In this document: positions 1 to 5,350 of the stretch, one piece after another
How positions within the stretch are numbered: the stretch's first letter is position 1
Layout of the letters: every line of letters starts with the position of its first letter
Source of the DNA: a virus
DNA length: 20,772 bases
Reading direction: 5' to 3' (one strand)
IMG/VR virus record: IMGVR_UViG_3300044631_000103
Span: 1-20,772 of that record
Position numbers and translations under genes: made by a program
The notes under the pieces: model-generated
The model's input: only the letters and a program-made list of their open reading frames with translations
Told to the model about the DNA's origin: nothing
Database searches by the model: none

Positions 1-871
1 ATGTGTGTGAGCCATTATCCATCCATCCATAAAGGCAAGGCTCATGCTGGCTCTGATAATCAGTTTGGCTCAATGTCAAACTATTTTTAGCCCAAATAAT
101 CATTGAACTGAAATGGAAGAATTCTCTAAAAACCTTGTGGAATACATCAGCACAGCGGTCTGAATGAAAGCAATAAATGGAAGCGCCAGATTTGGCTGCC
201 ATCAGATAATTAGCAAATGCCGCCCTCAATAGGTCTTCCAAGCCATCTCTTGAATCATTGTTGATGCCTTTATAGTCCACGCCATAAGGCGGGTCGGTGA
301 ACACCATGTCGGCCTTCTGCCCATCCATCAACTTATCCACAGCGTCAATGCTTGTGGAGTCTCCGCACATCAGGCGGTGATTGCCAAGTTGGTAAATGTC
401 GCCCAGCTTGGTCTTAGGCTCATCAGGAATGTCAGGTACGGCATCCTCGTCTGTCAGCCCTTCCACCATTTCAGGCTCTAACAATGCGTCTAGTTCTTTA
501 GTGTCAAAGCCCAATATGTCCAAAGCAAACCCGTCTGCCAATAGGTCATTCAACTCTATGGTCAGCATTTCATTGTCCCACCCTGCATTGAGTGCTAGGC
601 GGTTGTCGGCAATGATGTAAGCCTTGCGTTGGGTCTCTGTCAGGTCTTTTAGCTCGATGGTTGGGACTTCTTTGTAGCCCAGCTTTCTTGCAGCCATCAG
701 CCTGCCATGCCCTGCAATGATGCCATTCTCCCCATCCACCAATATCGGGTTAGTCCATCCGAATTCTTTGATGCTTGAGGCAATCTGGGCTATTTGCTCA
801 TCAGAGTGGGTGCGGCTGTTGTTGACATAAGGTATCAATTTATCCACAGGCTTTTGCACAATTTTTAGCAT
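1..871 (-). CDS. ParB-like domain fused to DNA methyltransferase (3' end beyond window)
   Basis: From the ATG at 871, 290 codons are open and then the window ends, so the C-terminus is missing. Residues about 10-80 look like a ParB/sulfiredoxin-type domain, with the motif IIAGHGRLMAA and a DNRLALNAGWD segment after it. Residues about 160-290 begin an amino-methyltransferase: motif IV reads TDPPYGVDY near residues 192-199. The SAM-binding motif I (FxGxG) is not seen and should lie outside the window, which implies a beta-type motif order. ParB-methylase fusions of about 400-450 residues are common in phages and usually lack a partner endonuclease. The expected role is adenine-N6 or cytosine-N4 methylation of phage DNA, possibly against host restriction. 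GAGG lies five bases before the ATG. The gene sits after an intrinsic terminator, so it may need readthrough or its own promoter. Confidence 0.9.
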   Translation of the reverse strand, partial: MLKIVQKPVDKLIPYVNNSRTHSDEQIAQIASSIKEFGWTNPILVDGENGIIAGHGRLMAARKLGYKEVPTIELKDLTETQRKAYIIADNRLALNAGWDNEMLTIELNDLLADGFALDILGFDTKELDALLEPEMVEGLTDEDAVPDIPDEPKTKLGDIYQLGNHRLMCGDSTSIDAVDKLMDGQKADMVFTDPPYGVDYKGINNDSRDGLEDLLRAAFANYLMAAKSGASIYCFHSDRCADVFHKVFREFFHFSSMIIWAKNSLTLSQTDYQSQHEPCLYGWMDNGSHT

Positions 872-880
872 GGTGTCCTC

Positions 881-905
881 AAAAAAATGGGAGCATCAGC
901 CCCCA
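881..905 (-). terminator. Intrinsic terminator upstream of the methyltransferase fusion
   Basis: On the minus strand a seven-pair stem (positions 905-899 with 894-888, one G-U pair) closes a four-base TGAT loop. One uninterrupted run of seven T (887-881) follows directly. This is a textbook Rho-independent terminator for leftward transcription. It lies between the HNH gene and the methyltransferase start, only 9 bases before that ATG. It has no T-run in the other direction, so it should act one way only. Confidence 0.8.
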
Positions 906-935
906 AAAGCTGGCAACTGCATTTTGTCAGCGTAC

Positions 936-1262
936 TCATTTTGCAATGTCCGGTACAGGAATGTCAACAGGCCATTGGTTTGTGTCCACTAACAATTGAA
1001 CTGTTTTGAAGTGGGCAATGTTCCATGCTTGCTGTCTTTCAGCCTTTGACCACTTTGCACCTTGGTCAATGTCGTAATGGCAAGTTTGGCATAAAGCCGC
1101 TACCAGATTGTCGTCTGCTTTTATTCCTCTGCCTTTGCCGCCACCCCAATTGCTATGTGCTGCTTGAATTCCATTTTCTGTTCCACAAAGCTGACAGGAT
1201 AGAGCCGCCACTAATTTTAGCAGTTTCTGGCTTCTCACATACTTGTGTTTCGGATATTGCAT
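936..1262 (-). CDS. HNH-type nuclease-domain protein of the phage Nin-region kind
   Basis: A 108-residue protein with a treble-clef HNH layout: C23xxC26, then AAHSN with H36, a glycine-rich GGGKGRG segment, and C58xxCH at 58-62 followed by YDIDQG. This pattern is typical of small phage HNH/DUF1364-like proteins near recombination genes. Whether it cuts DNA is not shown; the family includes structure-specific nucleases in lambdoid nin regions. The ATG at 1262 is used because later starts (GTG codons at residues 9 and 18) would remove the N-terminal YVRSQKLLK helix that such proteins share. The first 110 bases overlap, in another frame, the zinc-ribbon gene upstream. RusA and NinB are encoded just upstream, so a role in recombination intermediates is a reasonable inference. 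Confidence 0.75.
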   Translation of the reverse strand: MQYPKHKYVRSQKLLKLVAALSCQLCGTENGIQAAHSNWGGGKGRGIKADDNLVAALCQTCHYDIDQGAKWSKAERQQAWNIAHFKTVQLLVDTNQWPVDIPVPDIAK

Positions 1263-1380
1263 ATTCTTTGGTGTAAAACTTGTGGTTGTTTTCGCACTGG
1301 CGCTTTCGGCTGACGAATTCTGGGTTTGATCGGGTGTCTAAAACTTTGAGGGTTTCAGAGCCACAACGGGGACACATCAT
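1153..1380 (-). CDS. Small zinc-ribbon protein, NrdR-N-terminus-like
   Basis: A 75-residue protein. Its first 40 residues form a zinc ribbon: C3xxC6 and later C29xxxH33, with LKVLDTR between. This closely resembles the N-terminal ribbon of the transcription repressor NrdR, but the ATP-cone domain is absent. The tail after about residue 45 has no recognisable features and lies in the stretch that overlaps the HNH gene. The start at 1380 overlaps the previous stop as ATGA, which supports translation coupling. A small DNA- or RNA-binding role is likely from the fold; no target can be named. The usual phage pattern would be a shorter protein, so the tail may be tolerated overlap rather than a functional part. 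Confidence 0.65.
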   Translation of the reverse strand: MMCPRCGSETLKVLDTRSNPEFVSRKRQCENNHKFYTKEYAISETQVCEKPETAKISGGSILSALWNRKWNSSST

Positions 1381-1670
1381 GCTTGTCCTCTTGCTCGGAT
1401 GGCGGCATCAACTTCGGATTCGCTTAAAACAGCCCATCGTTTTTGTTGAGTGTTGCGGCACAGCCTGCGATAGGTGTCGTGGTCTGTTTTTGCAATGTCA
1501 TCAGCCGTGTCGATGTCATCTAACAGCATCCAAAGTTTTAAAGATTTCTCACGCTCATGCTGTGCTACTAGCTTGGCAAAGCGTTCAAGCCAAAGCAAAT
1601 CTTTTTCTTGAGCCAATTCAATAAATGAACCAGCTTGTCGCCCCATCTGCATAATTTCTTCTCGTGTCAT
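1377..1670 (-). CDS. Conserved-looking phage protein of unknown function
   Basis: A 97-residue soluble protein with no membrane segment and no obvious metal site. It opens with MTREEIMQMGRQAG and is mainly alpha-helical and rich in charged residues. LERFAKLVAQHEREK at about 28-42 looks like an amphipathic helix. It starts in an ATGA overlap with ninB and ends in an ATGA overlap with the zinc-ribbon gene, so it is firmly inside the operon. I do not recognise a function. Position alone links it to the recombination/replication block. Confidence 0.7.
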   Translation of the reverse strand: MTREEIMQMGRQAGSFIELAQEKDLLWLERFAKLVAQHEREKSLKLWMLLDDIDTADDIAKTDHDTYRRLCRNTQQKRWAVLSESEVDAAIRARGQA

Positions 1671-2068
1671 GTCTCAATCCCCTTTTCTGCCATCCATGCC
1701 AAGAGCCATTCAATGAACTCTGAGCCTTCTTCTTTAGTGAACTTGTGGCTTTGTAGCCCCAATTGAACAACTCGTTCCCCATCTAGGCTTGGGGCGACCT
1801 TGCCCACCTTGCGCCCTGTTTCATGCGCCCATTGGTCAATTAAGAGCCTTTTCCAATCATCTGATGACCAAGCACTGCCAGCGCCCTTCATTTGCTTGGC
1901 AACCATGTCAATCAGGGCATGGAACATATCGTTTTGGTCTGTGCTGCGGGTGGCTTTCTTGACCTCCAAGCGCAATTGCTTACCAGCCTGTAAGGTTTCC
2001 TTAATCTTGGGCCATAAGTCTTTCAGTACTGTGTGGGCTTGTTGGCTGTTGTGTAGGGTGACGATCAT
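1667..2068 (-). CDS. ninB: NinB/Orf-family recombination mediator
   Basis: A 133-residue protein close to the length of lambda Orf/NinB (146). Family features visible are the LRLEVKKATRSTDQNDMFHA segment at about 33-52, the WSSDDWKRLLIDQW region near 67-80, and the SLDGERVVQLGLQSHKFTKEE stretch near 92-113 that precedes the C-terminal helix. Orf-family proteins bind single-stranded DNA and help load recombinase in place of RecFOR; this is family knowledge. It follows RusA with an ATGA-type overlap at 2065-2068, the classical pairing of a mediator and a junction resolvase in lambdoid nin regions. The recombination partners (annealing protein and exonuclease) are on the divergent operon. Confidence 0.88.
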   Translation of the reverse strand: MIVTLHNSQQAHTVLKDLWPKIKETLQAGKQLRLEVKKATRSTDQNDMFHALIDMVAKQMKGAGSAWSSDDWKRLLIDQWAHETGRKVGKVAPSLDGERVVQLGLQSHKFTKEEGSEFIEWLLAWMAEKGIET

Positions 2069-2484
2069 GCTTGCCTCACTATTACTTCAACTTTTGCCAC
2101 TTCACCATAAACCTTGGTGGCATGAATAGATGTGATTTGGGAATCGTTCTCAAAAACAATTTTGTCCATGCCATCGATCACAGACTTAACCACATTGTCC
2201 AAATCGGGCTTTTTGGTGTGTTTTTCAGAATCGCTTAAACAAGCCTCAGTGCGTTTTTTTGAGTATGAGGCGGGAACAGGAAAGGTGACATAAATAAACG
2301 CCTCCAAAGCCCCTTCTAGCGGTTCTGATGCCCCAATTGCCGCCTTTGCCATCATCCCAACATCGGATTCATAGTTCTTGGTCTTTTCAGGTGTGTAAGC
2401 AACAGGGAACTTTCCTCTTGTGGAAAACCTTGGTCTGCCTTTAGCAATTGGAATTCCATAAATCGTGAACATGATCTGCATCAT
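2065..2484 (-). CDS. rusA: RusA-family Holliday junction resolvase
   Basis: A 139-residue protein with the RusA hallmarks. The N-terminus has GIPIAKGRPRF at 10-20, and the acidic core KKPDLDNVVKSVIDGMD at about 91-107 is followed by FENDSQI. D94, D96 and D114 align with catalytic D70, D72 and D91 of E. coli RusA, and K100 fits the conserved lysine. RusA is a dimeric magnesium-dependent nuclease that resolves four-way junctions before packaging. The start at 2484 sits in an ATGATG context overlapping the previous stop; the methionine at residue 5 is an alternative start. The gene is intact and slightly longer than the 120-residue E. coli protein because of an insertion near residues 72-92. Confidence 0.92.
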   Translation of the reverse strand: MMQIMFTIYGIPIAKGRPRFSTRGKFPVAYTPEKTKNYESDVGMMAKAAIGASEPLEGALEAFIYVTFPVPASYSKKRTEACLSDSEKHTKKPDLDNVVKSVIDGMDKIVFENDSQITSIHATKVYGEVAKVEVIVRQA

Positions 2485-2660
2485 TTTTTGTCTTTCTGTT
2501 CATTCATGCGTTTTTTTAGATCGTCAGCAGCCGCTTGGCCTCGCCTCTTGGCAATATCCGCTAGGGTCTGTTGCCACCAATATTGGGCTTCTCCCCTGCC
2601 CTCCTCCAAGACTTTCTTGCGATAGCGTCTGATCCATTCTTGGGCTTCTGTGTTCCTCAT
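2481..2660 (-). CDS. Small helical phage protein, unknown function
   Basis: The convincing part is a 59-residue frame starting at the ATG at 2660 (MRNTEAQEWIRRYRKK...). It is helical and charged, with paired tryptophans in YWWQQTL and a lysine-rich end. The same frame is open further upstream to an ATG at 2750 (89 residues), but that extra stretch coincides with the better-looking start of the neighbouring gene read in another frame. GGGAG lies three bases before the 2660 start. It ends in an ATGA overlap with rusA. I do not recognise a function. The start choice is uncertain and linked to the damaged junction described for the next entry. Confidence 0.6.
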   Translation of the reverse strand: MRNTEAQEWIRRYRKKVLEEGRGEAQYWWQQTLADIAKRRGQAAADDLKKRMNEQKDKK

Positions 2661-2760
2661 AGTCTCCCGTAAGTTCAAGCGCTCTTGTGATGACAAATTC
2701 GCTAAATTGTTGACCTTCTCTGACCCGATTAAGGATGGCTGTTGCTTCATGGTGTGTCAT
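2524..2760 (-). CDS. Small unknown protein with out-of-frame C-terminal extension
   Basis: The start at 2760 overlaps the methyltransferase stop as ATGA, the standard junction in this operon. Residues 1-33 (MTHHEATAILNRVREGQQ then a helix ending ALELTGD) look like a real small phage protein. From residue 34 on, the frame runs through the neighbouring gene, and its composition turns into an unconvincing Gly/Ser/Pro-rich tail. One extra base just before the ATGAGG at 2660 would produce an immediate TGA, giving a protein of about 34 residues ending LTGDL and an ATGA overlap with the next gene. I infer a one-base deletion, real or from sequencing. Function unknown. Confidence 0.45.
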   Translation of the reverse strand: MTHHEATAILNRVREGQQFSEFVITRALELTGDYEEHRSPRMDQTLSQESLGGGQGRSPILVATDPSGYCQEARPSGC

Positions 2761-3839
2761 ACAAGAATCAATGATTGTTGTGCTGTACGTTTGTTTTGCA
2801 ATTCACAGTATTTAGGATTTAACTCGCATCCCAAATATTGCCTACCAAGGTCTTGGGCTACTTGTGCGGTAGTTCCAGAACCCATGAATGGGTCTAAAAC
2901 AATTCCTCCAACTGGTGCGCCAGAAAGTATGCAAGGCTCAATCAGTTCTGTTGGAAACACAGCAAAGTGCGCTCCAGAATAAGGCTTTGTGTTAACAGTC
3001 CAAACACTTCGTTTGTTTGCCATTTCATAAGACTTTTCTAAACCAGAATGAGGTTGCAATCCAGTACCTTCTTTGTGGTACTTTCCATTACTTCTGTCTC
3101 TTGTACCCCAATCTTCTTTTACAGGCTCTTTGATCGCAACATGGTCAAAGTGATACTTATGTGATTTGCTAAACAGGAATATGTATTCATGCGCTTTAGT
3201 GCAACGATCTTGCACACTCTCTGGCATAGGGTTTGGTTTATGCCAAATGATGTCTTGGCGCAAATACCAACCATCTGCCCTTAAAGCAAATGCAAGCATC
3301 CAAGGTATTCCAATTAGGTCTTTGGTTTTTAGACCAGTAGCGTGTAATTTATCCAACTTTCTATCATTAGCTGGCATATTGTTTCTGCCTTCACGCTGAT
3401 ACTCAGGGCTAGCCCTTGCAAAACCATTGCTGTTGCAGTAACTGTCACCAATGTTGACCCATAAAGTGCCATCGTCTTCAAGAACATCCCAAACACATCG
3501 AAACACTTCGACCATGTTTTTGATGTACTCTTCAGGAGTATCTTCTAATCCTAATTGCTCATCAATGCGTTTAGCACCACAGAGATGGCAGTTTGATGAT
3601 GATCCTCCTCTATGTCCTACCTCTGGTCGCAAAACATTAGTTCCTCGCTTTGGGTCATTCCACTTAGTAGGCATTGAGATGGAATGCTCACAATTAGGAT
3701 CGCCTCCCTCCCATTTAGCAGTCCCATAGTCTCGCAAGCCATAGTAGGGTGGGCTTGTTATGCAAGTTTGAGCCTTAACACCCTCTGATGCCCATTTACG
3801 CATAATCTCACGGCAATCACCAAATTCAATTTTGTTCAT
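2757..3839 (-). CDS. Site-specific DNA methyltransferase, beta class (N6-adenine or N4-cytosine)
   Basis: A complete 360-residue methyltransferase. Motif IV TSPPYYGLRDYG is at about 28-39 and the SAM-binding motif DPFMGSGTT at about 316-324, so catalytic motif precedes SAM motif as in the beta class. An inserted CEH ... CHLC cluster in residues about 45-90 could bind zinc. GIPWMLAFALRADGWYLRQD in the middle is typical of this family. SPPY proteins may act on adenine N6 or cytosine N4; the sequence alone does not decide. No endonuclease gene is adjacent, so it is an orphan methylase and probably modifies phage DNA. It starts in an ATGA overlap with the P-like gene. Confidence 0.92.
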   Translation of the reverse strand: MNKIEFGDCREIMRKWASEGVKAQTCITSPPYYGLRDYGTAKWEGGDPNCEHSISMPTKWNDPKRGTNVLRPEVGHRGGSSSNCHLCGAKRIDEQLGLEDTPEEYIKNMVEVFRCVWDVLEDDGTLWVNIGDSYCNSNGFARASPEYQREGRNNMPANDRKLDKLHATGLKTKDLIGIPWMLAFALRADGWYLRQDIIWHKPNPMPESVQDRCTKAHEYIFLFSKSHKYHFDHVAIKEPVKEDWGTRDRSNGKYHKEGTGLQPHSGLEKSYEMANKRSVWTVNTKPYSGAHFAVFPTELIEPCILSGAPVGGIVLDPFMGSGTTAQVAQDLGRQYLGCELNPKYCELQNKRTAQQSLILV

Positions 3840-4231
3840 GCTTTTCCACCATAGTGTTTTTTAAGTTCTGCTAATTTAGCCAACGCTTCTGCCCTGATTC
3901 TTTCGCTTTCAATCTGCTCATGGATTGTTTTCTTGCGCTCAATCAGAACTTCAGTTGGAGGCTTAACAGGGATTGATGGGCCTTGGTTGCACATATCCCG
4001 AAAAGCAATGGCGCTCGGTGGAAAGTCTTTGTCCAGCTTGCCAAGCGCAAAATCTAGGCTTGGCTTGTAAGTCAGGAATCTGCCAAGGTATTGCTTCCAA
4101 GTCTGTCTGACAAGGTTTGGGTCAACATCTTGCCAGTGGGTGATGAATCGTGAGCCGTAGATAGCGTTCATCATTCCAAAAATGTAATCAAAACCTGAGT
4201 CTGGATCACAAAAGTCGTTTTCGTTCCACAT
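3836..4231 (-). CDS. Lambda P-like replication protein (helicase loader)
   Basis: A 131-residue protein directly after the O-position gene. Its central part has the layout of lambda P-like proteins: FGMMNAIYGSRFITHWQD, then RQTWKQYLGRFL, then a helix ending LGKLDKDFPPSAIAFRDMC, where the PPS and the following aromatic and Cys mark the end of the conserved domain. The C-terminal third is a charged helix, probably coiled. Lambda P (233 residues) recruits host DnaB helicase to the origin; this version is shorter. It overlaps the O-position gene by 26 bases. The O-P order and the match in the core motif support the call, but sequence similarity to P is moderate. Confidence 0.65.
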   Translation of the reverse strand: MWNENDFCDPDSGFDYIFGMMNAIYGSRFITHWQDVDPNLVRQTWKQYLGRFLTYKPSLDFALGKLDKDFPPSAIAFRDMCNQGPSIPVKPPTEVLIERKKTIHEQIESERIRAEALAKLAELKKHYGGKA

Positions 4232-4961
4232 CTTGTGCCTCCAGTACTATGGTTTCAGGTTTAGCCCAAAAGGGCGTTTTAGGAATTGATTTGCCCCTGG
4301 TCAACTCTGCCATTACGTTTTGGCGTTCTTCAGACTTGGTGAGTTTTTCTTTTAGCCATTCAGCTTTCAAGCCTTGGCTGCCACGGGTACACCACTCAAT
4401 CAAAAACTGCTCAAGTGACCAACCAATCTTGTTGGCCTCAGACCTTGCGCCTTTTACGACTGTCTCGGTCACAGAGGATTTTTTAGCTTTCCTGAGTTGC
4501 AACCAATCATTCCAAACTTGCTCAGAAACATCAGGGGGGCAAGCAACGACAGTTGCTTTCTCTCTCTTTGGTTTATGGTTATTGGTTATTGGTTTATGGT
4601 TATTGGTTGCTATTGGGGTAGCATTAGGGGGGCTATTAGCCTCCCCATTAGGGGGTGTTCCCCACCTCTTAGCCGCCCCACGTTTGCCAGCCTCTGCAAA
4701 CTCTTTGTATTGCTTAATTTCCTTGTCAGCCCTTGGGTTTACAAAGCCATCTTCTGTGGATAAAAAGAATTCATTTAAGACTGTCAAAACATCTTCTTCA
4801 TGCTCTTTCATGCCAACTTGTCTGGCAGCATCCCTGTGCTTTATTGGTTGTTCGTGCAAAAAGTAGTAGTCCAAAAGTCTGCGATAGGCCAAATCTTCCA
4901 TCAATGAAAGATGCCTAGTGTGACTCATGTAGTCACCAATGTGAAATTGGTAGTAATGCAT
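4206..4961 (-). CDS. DUF1376 (YdaU-like) replication protein in the lambda O position
   Basis: The N-terminus MHYYQFHIGDYMSHTRHLSL followed by MEDLAYRRLLDYYFLHEQP is the DUF1376/YdaU signature, a winged-helix-like domain of about 90 residues. A low-complexity Asn/Pro/Thr linker at about 105-135 contains TNNHKP twice. A basic C-terminal region follows, with VSEQVWNDWLQLRKAKK and a helix ending IEWCTRGSQGLKAEWL. Such proteins stand in for lambda O and are believed to bind the phage origin. I prefer the ATG at 4961, with AAAAGG seven to eight bases upstream, over the ATG at 4976, which adds MKRRV and has its AGGGAG too close. Tandem heptamers inside the linker may be the origin itself. Confidence 0.82.
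   Translation of the reverse strand: MHYYQFHIGDYMSHTRHLSLMEDLAYRRLLDYYFLHEQPIKHRDAARQVGMKEHEEDVLTVLNEFFLSTEDGFVNPRADKEIKQYKEFAEAGKRGAAKRWGTPPNGEANSPPNATPIATNNHKPITNNHKPKREKATVVACPPDVSEQVWNDWLQLRKAKKSSVTETVVKGARSEANKIGWSLEQFLIEWCTRGSQGLKAEWLKEKLTKSEERQNVMAELTRGKSIPKTPFWAKPETIVLEAQDVERKRLL
4570..4611. repeat. Six tandem heptamers (consensus GGTTATT) inside the O-like gene
   Basis: Reading the plus strand, six direct heptamers run without gaps: GGTTTAT, GGTTATT, GGTTATT, GGTTTAT, GGTTATT, GGTTGCT. They also form two 21-base units (4570-4590 and 4591-4611) that differ at only two positions, so the coding frame is kept and the protein repeats TNNHKP. In lambda the origin consists of iterons inside gene O. 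The position here is the same, which makes these candidate iterons. An alternative is a slippage-prone linker with no DNA role. Confidence 0.75.
4627..4645. other. Strong hairpin next to the heptamer array
   Basis: An eight-pair stem (4627-4634 with 4638-4645, one G-T pair) closes a three-base ATT loop. It lies 15 bases from the heptamers, within the coding region of the O-like gene. There is no T-run on either side, so it is not a terminator. A second, shorter G/C hairpin follows at about 4651-4664. It could be part of an origin or a translational structure. Confidence 0.5.
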
Positions 4962-5022
4962 AACTCGCCTTTTCATACTCCCTTAAAAGAAACTGCGGCA
5001 GGAGAGGGAGGTAACTCTTTTC

Positions 5023-5044
5023 GGTCTGCTCATGACTTCAGACC
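5023..5044 (-). other. Stem-loop between the Cro-like gene and the O-like gene
   Basis: A perfect six-pair stem GGTCTG/CAGACC encloses a ten-base loop in the 103-base gap between the Cro-like stop (5065) and the O-like start (4961). No T-run follows, so it is not an intrinsic terminator. In lambda this gap (cro to cII) holds nutR and tR1. No clear boxA is seen, so any such role is speculation. Apart from this hairpin and the Shine-Dalgarno-like sequences near 4970-4985 the gap shows nothing. Confidence 0.35.
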
Positions 5045-5064
5045 TAGCCGTGTTTCAAACAATC

Positions 5065-5217
5065 TTAAACGAACCACTCAGGTTTCAGCAACTTTAATTG
5101 CCAAATTCTTGCTATTGGTACAGCCTTCCATTGGGCAACAGCGGGTTGCTTTATGCCCAACAGCTTGGCAAGCTCACTCTGTGAGCCAGCTAGTGCAATA
5201 AACTTTTGTTTGTCCAT
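5065..5217 (-). CDS. Cro/YdaS-like helix-turn-helix repressor, 50 residues
   Basis: ATG at 5217 to TAA at 5065, 50 residues. GSQSELAKLLGIKQPAVAQW at about 11-30 is a clear helix-turn-helix: helix 2 SELAKLLG, turn, recognition helix QPAVAQW. The VPIARI and LLKPEWF that follow are typical of small Cro/YdaS-like proteins. It is the first gene of the leftward replication operon and faces the rightward operon across a 133-base control region. The expected role is binding operators in that region to shut down early transcription. There is no recognisable Shine-Dalgarno sequence. A TATAAT lies seven bases before the ATG, so the mRNA may be leaderless. The alternative, an antitoxin-type YdaS, is less likely with no toxin gene nearby. 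Confidence 0.8.
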   Translation of the reverse strand: MDKQKFIALAGSQSELAKLLGIKQPAVAQWKAVPIARIWQLKLLKPEWFV

Positions 5218-5224
5218 AAGGAAG

Positions 5225-5230
5225 ATTATA
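5225..5230 (-). promoter_or_regulatory. -10 box of the leftward early promoter (leaderless Cro-like mRNA)
   Basis: A perfect TATAAT on the minus strand ends seven bases before the ATG of the Cro-like gene. Normal spacing puts the RNA start at or one base before the A of ATG. No good -35 is seen at 16-18 bases (ATGTTG or AATGTT), so the promoter may be weak or need an activator. Confidence 0.55.
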
Positions 5231-5278
5231 GCCAATTGCAAAAAAGCAACATTAGGGAAAGTACTTACAAAATAATTG

Positions 5279-5306
5279 TTGATGACTTAATAAGCTGGGT
5301 TATAAT
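5279..5306 (+). promoter_or_regulatory. Rightward early promoter
   Basis: TTGATG at 5279-5284 matches four of six -35 positions. A 16-base spacer leads to a perfect TATAAT at 5301-5306. Transcription should start near 5312-5314, about 38 bases before the first rightward gene at 5351. It faces the leftward -10 box, forming a divergent early control region like lambda PL/PR but with no gene between. Confidence 0.65.
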
Positions 5307-5313
5307 TTACCCA
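5296..5313. promoter_or_regulatory. Operator-like dyad over the rightward -10 box
   Basis: TGGGT (5296-5300) and ACCCA (5309-5313) form a perfect five-base inverted repeat with eight bases between, and the spacer holds the whole -10 box. An 18-base dyad is about the size bound by a Cro dimer, and occupancy would block polymerase. I see no second clear copy, although shorter dyads (ACAA N5 TTGT near 5267-5280, TTGC N6 GCAA near 5236-5249) lie in the same control region. Confidence 0.45.
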
Positions 5314-5315
5314 TG

Positions 5316-5332
5316 CCCTGAACTTCTCGGGG
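5316..5332 (+). other. 5'-leader stem-loop of the rightward early mRNA
   Basis: Six pairs (5316-5321 with 5327-5332, one T-G) close the five-base loop ACTTC, right at the predicted 5' end of the rightward transcript. No T-run follows. It could protect the mRNA 5' end; the stem and pentaloop size resembles a lambda boxB, but I see no boxA next to it. Confidence 0.4.
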
Positions 5333-5350
5333 TCTATTTAGGAAACCAAA

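Noticed and set aside
4249-4866. A 205-codon open frame on the plus strand
   Set aside because: It lies opposite the DUF1376 gene, has a Cys/Ser/Leu-rich composition with no domain, and no leader; it is the complement of a real gene.
4982-5034. A 16-codon leftward frame (MSRPKRVTSLSCRSFF) starting in the 5023-5044 hairpin loop
   Set aside because: Too short to support; no clear ribosome site. A leader peptide is possible but nothing beyond position suggests it.
4911-5201. A 96-codon plus-strand frame across the O-like start and the Cro-like gene
   Set aside because: It runs against the Cro-like gene with the clear helix-turn-helix and has no ribosome site.
5316-5332. Calling the leader hairpin a true lambda boxB site
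   Set aside because: No boxA (CGCTCTT-like) nearby, the loop is not GNRA-like, and no N-like arginine-rich protein is encoded nearby.
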